DNA of 45,168 nt from Stenotrophomonas ginsengisoli (GCF_001431485.1 NZ_LDJM01000030.1:1-45168); one strand, 5' to 3'; counted from the first letter of the stretch, positions 20,032-30,063 are shown. A program made the numbers and translations. Notes: generated by a model from the sequence alone, not told the origin.

Positions 20032-20780
20032 GCCTGGTCAGCGCCGATGTCCTGGGCCGGGCCGCACCGCAGGCCGATGCCGCGCCGCCAGGCACGGTAG
20101 AGATGGCCACGGCCTATGCGCAGCCGTGGCTGGCGCTGTATTCCAGCCTGCCGGCGGTGCCGCCGGCCACGTGCGCCGCGGCTGGCCTGGTGGACGAGCT
20201 GGAGAACCTGCAGCTGGCCCTGCTGGCTGATGATCCGGCCGCCCTGCGTCGCCGCAGCAGTTGGTGGGGGCGCTTGCTCGGGCGGGATCTGCTGGTCCAG
20301 CAACAGGCACAGCAACTGGCCGGCGGGATGCCGGCGGTGATCGCCCGTGCCGATGCCCAGGCCCGCCAGCTGGGCGCCGATACCGCGCAGCAGCAAGCGC
20401 TGGCCGATGCCTTGCTCATGCTCGATGCGCTTGCCCAGGCCTGGCTGGCGCAGGGCCAGGGTTTCATTGCCGATGCCGCGCTGGCGGCGCCGGTGGCCCC
20501 GGCATTGCGCACGCGCCTGCAGCACCTGCAGCGCATGCGCCTGCTCGGCCAGCAGGGCCTGCAGCATGCGCAGTTGCTGGTGGCCAGCGGACAGGGGCTG
20601 TTGCAGCGCTATGCCGGCCTGCGCGAGGCCTTGCTGGCCGCGTGGAAACAACAGCAGGCCCTGCGTGCGGCCGATCCGGCCCTGCAGGCACGCATCCTTG
20701 CCCAGCTGGCGCAGATGCGTCAGGGTCTGGACAGCCTGCCCGGCGCTGATCCGGCAGCGCCCCCGTCCTCATTTCCTTGA
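20028..20780 (+). CDS. Uncharacterised helical protein between the AAA+ ATPase and TelA genes
   Basis: A 250-residue, Ala/Leu/Gln-rich protein predicted to be almost entirely alpha-helical, without signal peptide or membrane segment. I cannot assign it a family with certainty. The only distinctive short motif is RRRSSWWGRLLGRDLL around residues 74-89, an aromatic-basic patch of the kind seen ahead of TelA-like helical bundles. It is translationally coupled to the ATPase (ATGA overlap) and ends 21 bases before telA, so it is probably a dedicated partner or adaptor of one of them. The N-terminal 35 residues and the Pro-rich C-terminus look disordered. Confidence 0.7.
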   Translation: MSLVSADVLGRAAPQADAAPPGTVEMATAYAQPWLALYSSLPAVPPATCAAAGLVDELENLQLALLADDPAALRRRSSWWGRLLGRDLLVQQQAQQLAGGMPAVIARADAQARQLGADTAQQQALADALLMLDALAQAWLAQGQGFIADAALAAPVAPALRTRLQHLQRMRLLGQQGLQHAQLLVASGQGLLQRYAGLREALLAAWKQQQALRAADPALQARILAQLAQMRQGLDSLPGADPAAPPSSFP

Positions 20781-20801
20781 TCCAACCAAGCGAGCCCGCG
20801 C

Positions 20802-21887
20802 ATGAACCAAGATCATCTTCCCGTTGCTGCCGACAGCCTGGAGCCCGGCTTGCTGACCCGCCTCGGTTTGCACGATGCCGACATGGCCCAGATCCAGCAG
20901 CTGGCCCAGGGCCTGGCCGATGCCGGGCCGTCCGGATTGCCGGTATTCGGCAGCGAGGCCGCCGGCAAGAGCGCGGCATTTTCCTCGCGCCTGCTTGACC
21001 AGGTGCGCAACCGTGACCTGGATGCCGCCGGCGACAAGCTGGGCGAGGTGGTGCGCATTGCACGCACGCTCAAGCTGGACGGCCTGGCGCAGCGTTCGCG
21101 GGTGCCGGTGATCGGTGGGCTGATCGACCGCATGCGTGCCAGTCGCGGTGAACTGGTGCAGAAGTTCAGCGACAGCAACAGCCAGATCGAACAGCTGATG
21201 GCCGATGTCGGCGTGCAGCAGGCCGGTCAGCTGCAGCGGGTGCACGAGTTTGACCGCATGCACGAGCTGGTGCGCCAGGAACACCACGCGCTGGGCCTGC
21301 ATGTGGCAGCGGGCAAGCTGCAGCTGGCACGGATGGCCGCTGAACTGGCGGGCCTGGCCGAGGGCGATGATCCGCTGCTGCGCACCCGGCGCAGCGAGCT
21401 GGACAATGCGCGCCGTCTGCTCGACAAACGGGTGGGCGACCTGCTGTTGATGCAGCATGCGGCCGAGCAGTCCCTGCCGATGATCCGCCTGATCCAGGCC
21501 AATGCCCTGCAGCTGATCGAAAAGTTCAACACCGTACGCGAGATCACCATCCCCTCGTGGAAGCGCCAGTTCGCCATCCAGCTGTCACTGGACGAGCAGA
21601 GCAAGGCCGCCGGCCTGACCACGGCCATCGACGATGCCACCAACGAGCTGATGCGGCGCAATGCCGACCTGTTGCGCCAGGCCTCGGTGGAGACCGCGCG
21701 CACCAACCAGCGTGGGGTGATCGACGTGGCCACGCTGCGCCATGTGCATGACCAGCTGATCGCCACGGTGGAGGAGGTGCGCAGCATCCACCGCGAGGGC
21801 ATGCAGCAGCGGCAGCAGGCCGAAGTCGAGCTGTCCCGGCTCAGCCAGGACCTGCAGCAACGTCTGGCGGCCCCGACGGCCCCCTGA
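20802..21887 (+). CDS. TelA/KlaA-family toxic anion resistance protein
   Basis: A 361-residue cytoplasmic helical-bundle protein of the TelA family, named after tellurite resistance in plasmid systems; the mechanism is not established. Recognisable segments are FGSEAAGKSAAFSSRLLDQVRNRDL at about 48-72, IPVIGGLIDRMR-like VPVIGGLIDRMRASRGELVQKF at about 103-124, and TIPSWKRQFAIQLSLDEQ at about 248-265, all family-typical. ATG 20802 is preceded by a weak ribosome site. It closes the five-gene block and is convergent with the LysR gene. The IPSWK segment and the length fit the family well; a tellurite role should not be assumed. Confidence 0.9.
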   Translation: MNQDHLPVAADSLEPGLLTRLGLHDADMAQIQQLAQGLADAGPSGLPVFGSEAAGKSAAFSSRLLDQVRNRDLDAAGDKLGEVVRIARTLKLDGLAQRSRVPVIGGLIDRMRASRGELVQKFSDSNSQIEQLMADVGVQQAGQLQRVHEFDRMHELVRQEHHALGLHVAAGKLQLARMAAELAGLAEGDDPLLRTRRSELDNARRLLDKRVGDLLLMQHAAEQSLPMIRLIQANALQLIEKFNTVREITIPSWKRQFAIQLSLDEQSKAAGLTTAIDDATNELMRRNADLLRQASVETARTNQRGVIDVATLRHVHDQLIATVEEVRSIHREGMQQRQQAEVELSRLSQDLQQRLAAPTAP

Positions 21888-21912
21888 GGGCTTGCCGGTG
21901 CAGCGGCAGGCA

Positions 21913-21932
21913 GCGCCCGGCAGTCCGGGCGC
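21913..21932. terminator. Stem-loop in the convergent telA / lysR gap
   Basis: GCGCCCGG-CAGT-CCGGGCGC is a perfect 8-bp stem between two convergent genes. It lacks a U run on either strand. Its position makes a bidirectional transcription end likely, but it is not a textbook terminator. Confidence 0.45.
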
Positions 21933-21947
21933 CGGCCCCGGCGGGGG

Positions 21948-22832
21948 TCACTGCAGTTGTTGCTGCAGCCACCGGGCCAGCGCGTCGATGCGCCGGTCAC
22001 GGTTGTCGGCCCGCCGGCACAGGGCCCAGCTGCCACCGGTGGGGGCAAAGCCCCAAGGAGCGAGCAGGCGTCCGCTGGCGAGGTCGGCGGCAACCAGCTC
22101 CTGCGGCGCGATGGCCACGCCCAGGCCCGCGCCGGCCGCTTCCAGCAGGTAGTAGAGATGGTCAAAGCCTTGCCCAAGCTGCGGTGTGGCGGTGCCCAGG
22201 CCGTGGGCATCAAGCCAGGCCGGCCAGGCCTGCGGGCGCGAGGTGGTGTGCAGCAGGGGCTGTTGCAGCAGCTGGGCTGGCACGGCCTGGCTCAAGTGGG
22301 CGGCCTGTGGCAGTTGCGGGCTGAACACCGGGCCGATGCGCTCGGCGGCCAGCACATCGACCTGCCAGTGTGCCGGCCAGGGCGGCTGGCCCAGCAACAG
22401 CACGCCATCCAGGCCGGGCAGGTCGGGATGCAGTTCCCCTTCCACCGCGGCCAGGTGCAGGGTCAGTCCGGGCAGGTCGCGCTTGAGCGCCTCCAGCCGC
22501 GGAATCATCCAGCGCGCCAGCACGCTGCCCGGGCAGCCCAGCACCAGCGGGCCGTCGGCAGGACGTGGCTGGATCGCGGCCCAGCCTGCGCGCAGCTGCT
22601 CGAAGGCGGCCTGTGCGGCTTGCTGCAGTTGTCGCCCGGCTGGTGTCGGTGCCAGCCCACGCCCGATGCGTTCCAGCAGCGGGACGCCGGCGGCTTGTTC
22701 CAGGGCCTGCAACTGGCGGCTGATTGCGCCATGGGTGACATGCAGCTCGGTCGCGGCCGCGCTGGCACTGCCCAGGCGGACCGTTGCCTCGAAGGCGCGC
22801 AGGGCGGTGAGTGGGGGCAGGGGGCTGGGCAT
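21948..22832 (-). CDS. LysR-family regulator, TrpI-like
   Basis: A 294-residue LysR-type transcription factor. The N-terminal winged helix-turn-helix is clear (LTALRAFEATVRLGSASAAATELHV, then THGAISRQLQALEQAAGVPLLER, residues 8-56), and the rest is the periplasmic-binding-like effector domain. It belongs to the GcvA/TrpI-like branch by its N-terminal wording. It is transcribed divergently from trpB with a 100-base gap, exactly the arrangement of trpI-trpBA in Pseudomonas, where indoleglycerol phosphate is the inducer. TrpI identity is inferred from context, not from residues; the ligand is not provable here. Confidence 0.85.
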   Translation of the reverse strand: MPSPLPPLTALRAFEATVRLGSASAAATELHVTHGAISRQLQALEQAAGVPLLERIGRGLAPTPAGRQLQQAAQAAFEQLRAGWAAIQPRPADGPLVLGCPGSVLARWMIPRLEALKRDLPGLTLHLAAVEGELHPDLPGLDGVLLLGQPPWPAHWQVDVLAAERIGPVFSPQLPQAAHLSQAVPAQLLQQPLLHTTSRPQAWPAWLDAHGLGTATPQLGQGFDHLYYLLEAAGAGLGVAIAPQELVAADLASGRLLAPWGFAPTGGSWALCRRADNRDRRIDALARWLQQQLQ

Positions 22833-22834
22833 TG

Positions 22835-22851
22835 TGTGAGTTTAAATCACA
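22835..22851. promoter_or_regulatory. Dyad operator between lysR and trpB
   Basis: TGTGA-GTTTAAA-TCACA is a perfect 5-base dyad with an AT-rich 7-base centre. It contains the LysR-type T-N11-A box (T22837 to A22849). It starts three bases beyond the regulator's start codon, as expected of an autoregulated divergent promoter. A weaker relative, TGTGAGTCCATCGCACG, lies at 22898-22914. The spacer of seven rather than six bases argues against a Crp/Clp site. Confidence 0.55.
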
Positions 22852-22932
22852 TTTCTGGCCAAAATGTCGATTGTTTCCGGCATGCCGGCCCGGGTAATGT
22901 GAGTCCATCGCACGATTTACAGCAGGTTTGTC

Positions 22933-24150
<1,218 letters not shown>

Positions 24151-24182
24151 GCGCTGTAATCGAACCTGCCGTGAGTGCTGCC

Positions 24183-24986
24183 ATGACTGCTTCCCGTATC
24201 GATGCCCGTTTTGCCCAGCTGCGCGCGCAAGGCCGCAAGGCCCTGATTCCCTTCATCACCGCCGGCGATCCCTCGCTGGAGGCAACCGTGCCGGTGATGC
24301 ACGCGCTGGCCGCCGCCGGCGCCGATGTGATCGAGCTGGGGGTGCCGTTCTCCGACCCGATGGCCGACGGCCCGACCATCCAGCGTTCCTCCGAGCGCGC
24401 CCTGGCCCGTGGTGCCGGTATGCGCTTCGTGCTGGAAGCGGTGGCGCAGTTCCGCAGGACCGATGACACCACCCCGGTGGTGTTGATGGGCTATCTCAAC
24501 CCGGTGGAAATCCGCGGTGCCGAAGCCTTTGCCGATGCCGCCCTGGCGGCCGGGGTGGACGGCGTGCTGCTGGTCGACCTGCCGCCGGAGGAGGCGGCCG
24601 ATCTGCAGGCGGCCTTCGCCCGTACCGGCCTGTCGCTGGTGCTGCTGGCCTCGCCGACCACGCCGGCTTCGCGCATCCAGCGCCTGTGTGACGATGCGGC
24701 CGGCTATCTGTACTACGTCAGCTTCAATGGCGTGACCGGGGCCAGCGAGCGGTTGGACCTGCAGGCCGCCGGCACCCGCCTGCGCCAGCTGCGCCAGGCC
24801 TGCCGCGTGCCGGTGGTGGCAGGCTTCGGCATCAAGGATGCGGCCAGTGCCGCGGCAATGGCGGTGGATGCCGATGGTGTGGTGGTGGGCAGTGCGCTGG
24901 TTGCCGCGCTGGCCGAAGCGGCCGACCCGGTCGCCGCTGCCGGGCAGTTCCTGGCCCCGCTGCGCCAGGCGCTGGACGCGGGCTGA
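24183..24986 (+). CDS. trpA: Tryptophan synthase alpha subunit
   Basis: Cleaves indole-3-glycerol phosphate to indole, which passes to TrpB. The catalytic residues E51 and D62 are seen in IELGVPFSDPMADGP. Other barrel motifs are PFITAGDPS near residue 23, YYVSFNGVTGA and GFGIKDA. ATG 24183 gives 267 residues, the normal length. An in-frame GTG overlapping the trpB stop (24147) would add 12 residues and allow coupled translation, so that start cannot be excluded. Confidence 0.96.
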   Translation: MTASRIDARFAQLRAQGRKALIPFITAGDPSLEATVPVMHALAAAGADVIELGVPFSDPMADGPTIQRSSERALARGAGMRFVLEAVAQFRRTDDTTPVVLMGYLNPVEIRGAEAFADAALAAGVDGVLLVDLPPEEAADLQAAFARTGLSLVLLASPTTPASRIQRLCDDAAGYLYYVSFNGVTGASERLDLQAAGTRLRQLRQACRVPVVAGFGIKDAASAAAMAVDADGVVVGSALVAALAEAADPVAAAGQFLAPLRQALDAG

Positions 24987-25002
24987 GCGTGCGGGCGGGG
25001 CG

Positions 25003-25023
25003 TTGCCGGTGGATCGCCGGCAA
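25003..25023. other. Stem-loop in the trpA-accD gap
   Basis: TTGCCGG and CCGGCAA are perfect 7-base arms around TGGATCG, 16 bases after the trpA stop. No U run follows directly. A second small hairpin, GCGGC-TTTC-GCCGC, lies at 25112-25125 just before the accD ribosome site. The 161-base gap otherwise shows nothing firm. Confidence 0.4.
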
Positions 25024-25147
25024 TGAGCGGCGTTGTTGTGTGCGGCAGGCTGCAAGATCGCTTCCATACGGATGGGTCTACACCGGTACGCTGCGCTAGA
25101 CTGTCCGGGTTGCGGCTTTCGCCGCCTAGAACGGAAACCTGCTCCCG

Positions 25148-26031
<884 letters not shown>

Positions 26032-26032
<1 letters not shown>

Positions 26033-27381
26033 TGTCTGAACGTAAGTACTTTGGTACCGATGGCATCCGTGGCCGCGTCGGCCAGGGGGTGATCACCGCC
26101 GAATTCGTGCTGCGCCTGGGCAATGCCCTGGGCCGGGTCCTTTCGGCTGACGGTGCCAAGCGCCCGGTGGTGGTGATCGGCAAGGACACCCGGATTTCCG
26201 GCTACATGTTCGAATCGGCGCTGGAGGCGGGCCTGACCGCTGCCGGCGCGGATGTGCAGCTGCTCGGGCCGATGCCGACCCCGGCCATTGCGTTTCTGGC
26301 CCGTACCCTGGGCGCCGATGCCGGCGTGGTGATCAGTGCCTCGCACAATCCGCATCATGACAACGGGATCAAGTTCTTCTCGGCCAGTGGCGAAAAGCTT
26401 GATGACGCCACCGAGGCGGCGATCGAGGCGGCCATCGACCAGCCGCTGCTGACCGTGGATTCGGCCCATCTGGGCAAGGCGCGGCGTTCGGTGGAGGCCA
26501 TCGGCCGCTACGTGGAATTCTGCAAGGCCACCGTGCCGCGCGGGTTTGACCTGCATGGCATGAAGATCGTGCTTGATTGCGCCCATGGGGCCACCTACCA
26601 GATCGCGCCGCTGCTGTTTGCCGAGCTGGGCGCGCAGGTCAGCGTGATCGGTGCCGCGCCCAATGGCCTGAACATCAATGACGGCGTGGGTTCCACCCAT
26701 ATCGATGCACTGCAGAGGGTGGTGGTGGAGCAGGGCGCAGATCTGGGGATTGCCTTTGACGGCGACGGTGACCGGGTGCTGATGGTCGATGACCAGGGCG
26801 CTGCGGTGGACGGCGATGGCCTGCTCTATGTACTGGCCCGCGCCTGGCAGGCCTCCGGCCGACTGCGTGGCCCGGTGGTGGGCACGGTGATGACCAACTA
26901 CGGCCTGGAACAGGCCATGGCCGGGCTGTCGATCCCGTTCGTGCGTGCCAAGGTCGGTGACCGCCACGTGCACAAGGGCCTGGTTGATGGGGGTGGCCTG
27001 CTCGGTGGCGAGGCCTCCGGGCACCTGCTGTGCCTGGATCGTGCCTCCACCGGCGATGCCATCATCAGTGCCCTGCAGGTGCTGGAAGTGCTGCGCGCCC
27101 AGGGGCAGACCCTGCGTCAGGCCCTGGCAGGCCTGGTAATGGTGCCGCAAGTCACTGAAAACGTATGCCTCAGTGGCGATGCGAAGGCGGTTGTGGCTGC
27201 GCCGGTGGTGCTGCAGGCGCTGGCCCAGGCGCAGCTGGCGGTGGCCGGTCGTGGCCGTGCCTTCCTGCGTCCTTCCGGCACCGAGCCGGTGGTCCGGGTC
27301 ACGGTGGAAGCCGATACCGCAGAGCTGGTGCGCAAGACCCTGGATGATCTGGCCGCGGCGGTCCGGCAGGCGGCTGCCTGA
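26032..27381 (+). CDS. glmM: Phosphoglucosamine mutase
   Basis: Interconverts glucosamine 6- and 1-phosphate for UDP-GlcNAc, feeding peptidoglycan and LPS. The 449-residue alpha-D-phosphohexomutase begins FGTDGIRG. It has the phosphorylated serine S104 in ISASHNP, the magnesium loop FDGDGDR, and the C-terminal phosphate-binding [10 protein letters not shown]. It is translationally coupled to accD. A perfect 9-bp stem-loop follows 38 bases after the stop. Confidence 0.96.
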
Positions 27382-27419
27382 GTATCCGGGCGGGGTAGGC
27401 AGGGCCGGCAGTGTCGGTC

Positions 27420-27443
27420 TTGCCTATCGTGCCGGATAGGCAA
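27420..27443. other. Perfect inverted repeat downstream of glmM
   Basis: TTGCCTATC-GTGCCG-GATAGGCAA has perfect 9-base arms. It lies between glmM and the oxygenase gene. No U run follows on the plus strand, so it may be a protein-binding dyad or a weak terminator. A CATAAT hexamer at 27485-27490, 71 bases before the oxygenase start, could be a -10. Confidence 0.45.
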
Positions 27444-27560
27444 ATGCAATGATTTCAGTCGGGTCAGGTTCGGCTGGAAAGGCGCATAATCGCCGGCCTT
27501 GCCCAATCATCCGGCGCATTTGCGCCCGTGCCCGTCCGGCACGCAACCCATGAGCTGATC

Positions 27561-28499
27561 ATGACCGCACGTATTCCGACTCTGGATATCACCCGCTTTG
27601 ATACTGACCGCGATGCGTTCGTGGCCGAGCTGGGTGCTGCTTACCGTCAATGGGGTTTTGCTGGCATCAGCAACCACGGCATTTCCCAGGAACTGATCGA
27701 CAACGCCTATGCGGCGTTCCGCAAGTTCTATGCGCTGCCGGAAGAAACCAAGAAGAAGTACCACCTGGCAGGCCAGGGCGGTGCGCGTGGCTACACCCCG
27801 TTCGGCATCGAAACAGCCAAGGATTCCAAGCACTTCGACCTGAAGGAGTTCTATCACATCGGTCGCGAGATCGCCGATGACTCCAAGTACCGCGATGTGA
27901 TGGCACCGAACGTGTGGCCCGAAGAAGTGGCCGAGTTCAAGCAGTACGGCCTGGCCCTGTACAACGCCCTGGACGCCCTGGGTGCCCGCGTGCTGGCTGC
28001 CCTGGCCCTGCACATCGACCTGCCGGAAGATTTCTTCGTGGACAAGGTCAATGTCGGCAACTCGATCCTGCGCCCGATCCACTACCCGCCGATCACCACC
28101 GACGACATCCCCAACGAGCGCGCTGGCGCCCATGGCGACATCAACTTCATCACCCTGCTGGTCGGTGCTTCCACCGCTGGCCTGGAAGTGCGTTCGCACG
28201 ATGGCGAGTGGGTCCCGTTCACCTCGGCAGGGGACACCATCGTGGTCAACATCGGCGACATGCTGCAGCGCCTGACCAATCACGTGTATCCGTCCACCAT
28301 CCACCGCGTGGTCAACCCGGCTGGCGAGGCTGCCCGCCAGCCGCGTTACTCGGTGCCGTTCTTCCTGCATCCGAACCCGGATTACCTGATCGACGTGCTG
28401 CCTTCGTGCATCACTGCTGAAAATCCGAGCCGCTACCCGGAGGCGATCACCGCCCATGGCTTCCTGGAAGAGCGTCTGCGCGAGATCAAGCTGAAGTAA
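27561..28499 (+). CDS. 2-oxoglutarate/Fe(II) oxygenase, isopenicillin-N-synthase family
   Basis: A 312-residue non-haem iron oxygenase. The iron ligands are H191 and D193 (GAHGDINFITLL) and H248 (STIHRVVNP). The R262-x-S264 pair (PRYSVPFF) would bind the 2-oxoglutarate carboxylate. The N-terminal DIOX_N-like region (GFAGISNHGI) is also present. The family includes isopenicillin N synthase, ethylene-forming enzyme and many uncharacterised bacterial dioxygenases; the substrate cannot be predicted, and beta-lactam synthesis is not implied because no NRPS genes are nearby. Start at ATG 27561; an upstream TTG/ATG would add only low-complexity residues. A strong terminator follows. Confidence 0.88.
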   Translation: MTARIPTLDITRFDTDRDAFVAELGAAYRQWGFAGISNHGISQELIDNAYAAFRKFYALPEETKKKYHLAGQGGARGYTPFGIETAKDSKHFDLKEFYHIGREIADDSKYRDVMAPNVWPEEVAEFKQYGLALYNALDALGARVLAALALHIDLPEDFFVDKVNVGNSILRPIHYPPITTDDIPNERAGAHGDINFITLLVGASTAGLEVRSHDGEWVPFTSAGDTIVVNIGDMLQRLTNHVYPSTIHRVVNPAGEAARQPRYSVPFFLHPNPDYLIDVLPSCITAENPSRYPEAITAHGFLEERLREIKLK

Positions 28500-28521
28500 G
28501 GCGATCTTCGCTGCCATACAA

Positions 28522-28552
28522 GCGCCACCTGCGATGCGGGTGGCGTTTTTGT
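28522..28552 (+). terminator. Rho-independent terminator after the oxygenase gene
   Basis: CGCCACC (28523-28529) pairs with GGTGGCG (28539-28545) across a short loop and is followed by TTTTTG. The stem begins 23 bases after the stop codon. The transcript for tpiA therefore starts downstream. Confidence 0.88.
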
Positions 28553-28618
28553 TTGTGGGGGTCACGCGGCCGGGGTGATCGGCTATCCTTGCGCGCTTGA
28601 ATATCCGGGAGTGACCTG

Positions 28619-29368
28619 ATGCGTCGCATGATTGTTGCTGGTAACTGGAAGCTGCAGGGCAGCCGTGAATTCACCGCCGCCCTGATCGGGCAGCTGGTCC
28701 AGGCCGGTGTGCCGGCCGGGGTGGAGATGGTGGTGATTCCGCCGGCGCCGTACATCGCCCTGGCGGTGGACAAGGCGGCCGGGACGCTGGCCGTTGGTGG
28801 CCAGGATGTCAGCGTGCATGCCAAGGGTGCCTATACCGGTGAGGTGGCCGCTTCGATGCTGGTAGATACCGGTGCGCGCTATGTGCTGGTCGGTCATTCC
28901 GAGCGTCGTCAGTACCATGCCGAGAGCAGCCAGCTGGTGGCCGACAAGTTCAAGGCGGCGCGCGATGCCGGCCTGGTGCCGGTGTTGTGCGTGGGCGAAA
29001 CCCTGGCCGAGCGCGAGGCCGGGCAGATGGAGGCGGTGATTGCCGCCCAGCTGCAGCCGGTGCTGGACCTGGTTGGTGCGGCCGGGCTGGGGCAGGGTGT
29101 GGTGGCCTACGAGCCGGTCTGGGCGATCGGTACCGGTATGACCGCCAGCCCGGCGCAGGCGCAGGCCGTGCACGCCTTCATCCGTGGCGTGGTGGCGGCT
29201 GCCGATGCTACAATTGCCGATTCGCTGTCGATCCTGTATGGCGGCAGTGTCAAGCCCGACAATGCATCCGAGCTGTTTGCCCAGCCGGATGTGGATGGCG
29301 GGCTGGTTGGCGGGGCCTCGCTGGTGGCGGCAGATTTCACTGCCATCGCCAATGCGGCTGCCCGCTGA
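28619..29368 (+). CDS. tpiA: Triosephosphate isomerase
   Basis: Interconverts dihydroxyacetone phosphate and glyceraldehyde 3-phosphate. The 249-residue TIM barrel has the catalytic K11 in GNWKLQG, H93 in VGHSERRQ, and E165 in AYEPVWAIGTG, with the mobile loop 6 following. The phosphate-binding ILYGGSVKPDN is complete. An alternative ATG at 28628 would remove three residues and give the more usual MIVAGNWK start. The gene is followed closely by secG, a common proteobacterial pair. Confidence 0.97.
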   Translation: MRRMIVAGNWKLQGSREFTAALIGQLVQAGVPAGVEMVVIPPAPYIALAVDKAAGTLAVGGQDVSVHAKGAYTGEVAASMLVDTGARYVLVGHSERRQYHAESSQLVADKFKAARDAGLVPVLCVGETLAEREAGQMEAVIAAQLQPVLDLVGAAGLGQGVVAYEPVWAIGTGMTASPAQAQAVHAFIRGVVAAADATIADSLSILYGGSVKPDNASELFAQPDVDGGLVGGASLVAADFTAIANAAAR

Positions 29369-29395
29369 GTTTTCGATACACCTTCCGCGGACTCA

Positions 29396-29824
29396 ATGCC
29401 CATGTTGATGATTGTCCTGAATGTGATCTATGTGCTCGTCGCCATTGCGATGATCGCGCTGATCTTGCTGCAGCGTGGCTCTGGTGCCGCGGCTGGTTCC
29501 GGCTTTGGTGCCGGTGCTTCGGGTACCGTTTTCGGTGCGCGTGGCGCAGCCAACTTCATGTCCAAGACCACCAAGTGGCTGGGCGTGGCCTTTTTCTCCA
29601 TCAGCATGTTCATGGCCTGGTATGCCACCCATGGTGGTCGCGCCGAAGGCTCGGACCTGGGTGTGATGGCGCAGGTCCCGGCAGCCGAGGTGCAGCCGGT
29701 TTCGGCGCCGGCCGCCACTGTCCCGGCAGCGGCGGCAGCAGTGGAGCCGGCAGCTGTGCCGGCTCAGGCGGAAACGGCTGTTTCGAGTGAAGAAACTGCC
29801 GAAAAGCCCGCACAAAACGACTGA
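29396..29824 (+). CDS. secG: Preprotein translocase subunit SecG
   Basis: A small membrane subunit of the SecYEG channel. Two hydrophobic helices are seen at about 3-23 and 58-76, separated by the conserved cytoplasmic loop ILLQRGSGAAAGSGFG ... FMSKTTKWLG. After the second helix comes an Ala/Pro/Glu-rich tail of about 60 residues that is longer than in E. coli and probably disordered in the periplasm. An ATG two codons later (29402) is equally likely as the start. The gene is followed directly by a tRNA-Leu gene, as in E. coli (secG-leuU). Confidence 0.93.
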   Translation: MPMLMIVLNVIYVLVAIAMIALILLQRGSGAAAGSGFGAGASGTVFGARGAANFMSKTTKWLGVAFFSISMFMAWYATHGGRAEGSDLGVMAQVPAAEVQPVSAPAATVPAAAAAVEPAAVPAQAETAVSSEETAEKPAQND

Positions 29825-29831
29825 AGACGGT

Positions 29832-29837
29832 TACAAT
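29832..29837 (+). promoter_or_regulatory. Possible -10 box for the tRNA-Leu gene
   Basis: TACAAT lies eight bases after the secG stop and 33 bases before the mature tRNA 5' end. No good -35 was found; the gene may also be read from the secG transcript. Confidence 0.35.
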
Positions 29838-29870
29838 AGCGGCTGCACTGTTCTTCACGGTGCATGCATT

Positions 29871-29955
29871 GCCCAGGTGGCGGAATTGGTAGACGCACTA
29901 CCTTGAGGTGGTAGCGACGAGAGTCGTAGGGGTTCGAGTCCCCTCTTGGGCACCA
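29871..29955 (+). tRNA. tRNA-Leu, anticodon GAG
   Basis: An 85-base gene including an encoded CCA. The 7-bp acceptor pairs GCCCAGG with CTTGGGC (one G-U pair). The anticodon stem CTACC/GGTAG encloses TTGAGGT, giving anticodon GAG for CUC/CUU. A long variable arm (class II) and the T-arm with GGTTCGAGTCC are visible. E. coli leuU, also GAG, sits in the same place after secG. Confidence 0.97.
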
Positions 29956-29973
29956 ATACTTCAGAAGTACATT

Positions 29974-30006
29974 CGGAGCAAGCGGACCTGCAGCCTGTCT
30001 GCTCCG
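29974..30006 (+). other. Stem-loop between tRNA-Leu and nuoA
   Basis: CGGAGCA (29974-29980) pairs perfectly with TGCTCCG (30000-30006); GAC/GTC can extend the stem after a bulge. It lies in the 108-base gap before nuoA. There is no U run, so it may mark RNA processing or partial termination between the tRNA and the nuo transcript. Confidence 0.4.
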
Positions 30007-30063
30007 TCAATCCCCATGCCGAAACGCCAGCTGGTGTGGAGGCAGAGGCAAGAGAGAATCGCT

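Noticed and set aside
22835..22851. Crp/Clp-type site TGTGA...TCACA
   Set aside because: The spacer is seven bases rather than six, and the location next to a LysR gene with a T-N11-A core fits a LysR operator better.
27561..28499. Beta-lactam antibiotic biosynthesis
   Set aside because: The gene is only family-level similar to isopenicillin N synthase, and no peptide synthetase or acyltransferase gene lies nearby.
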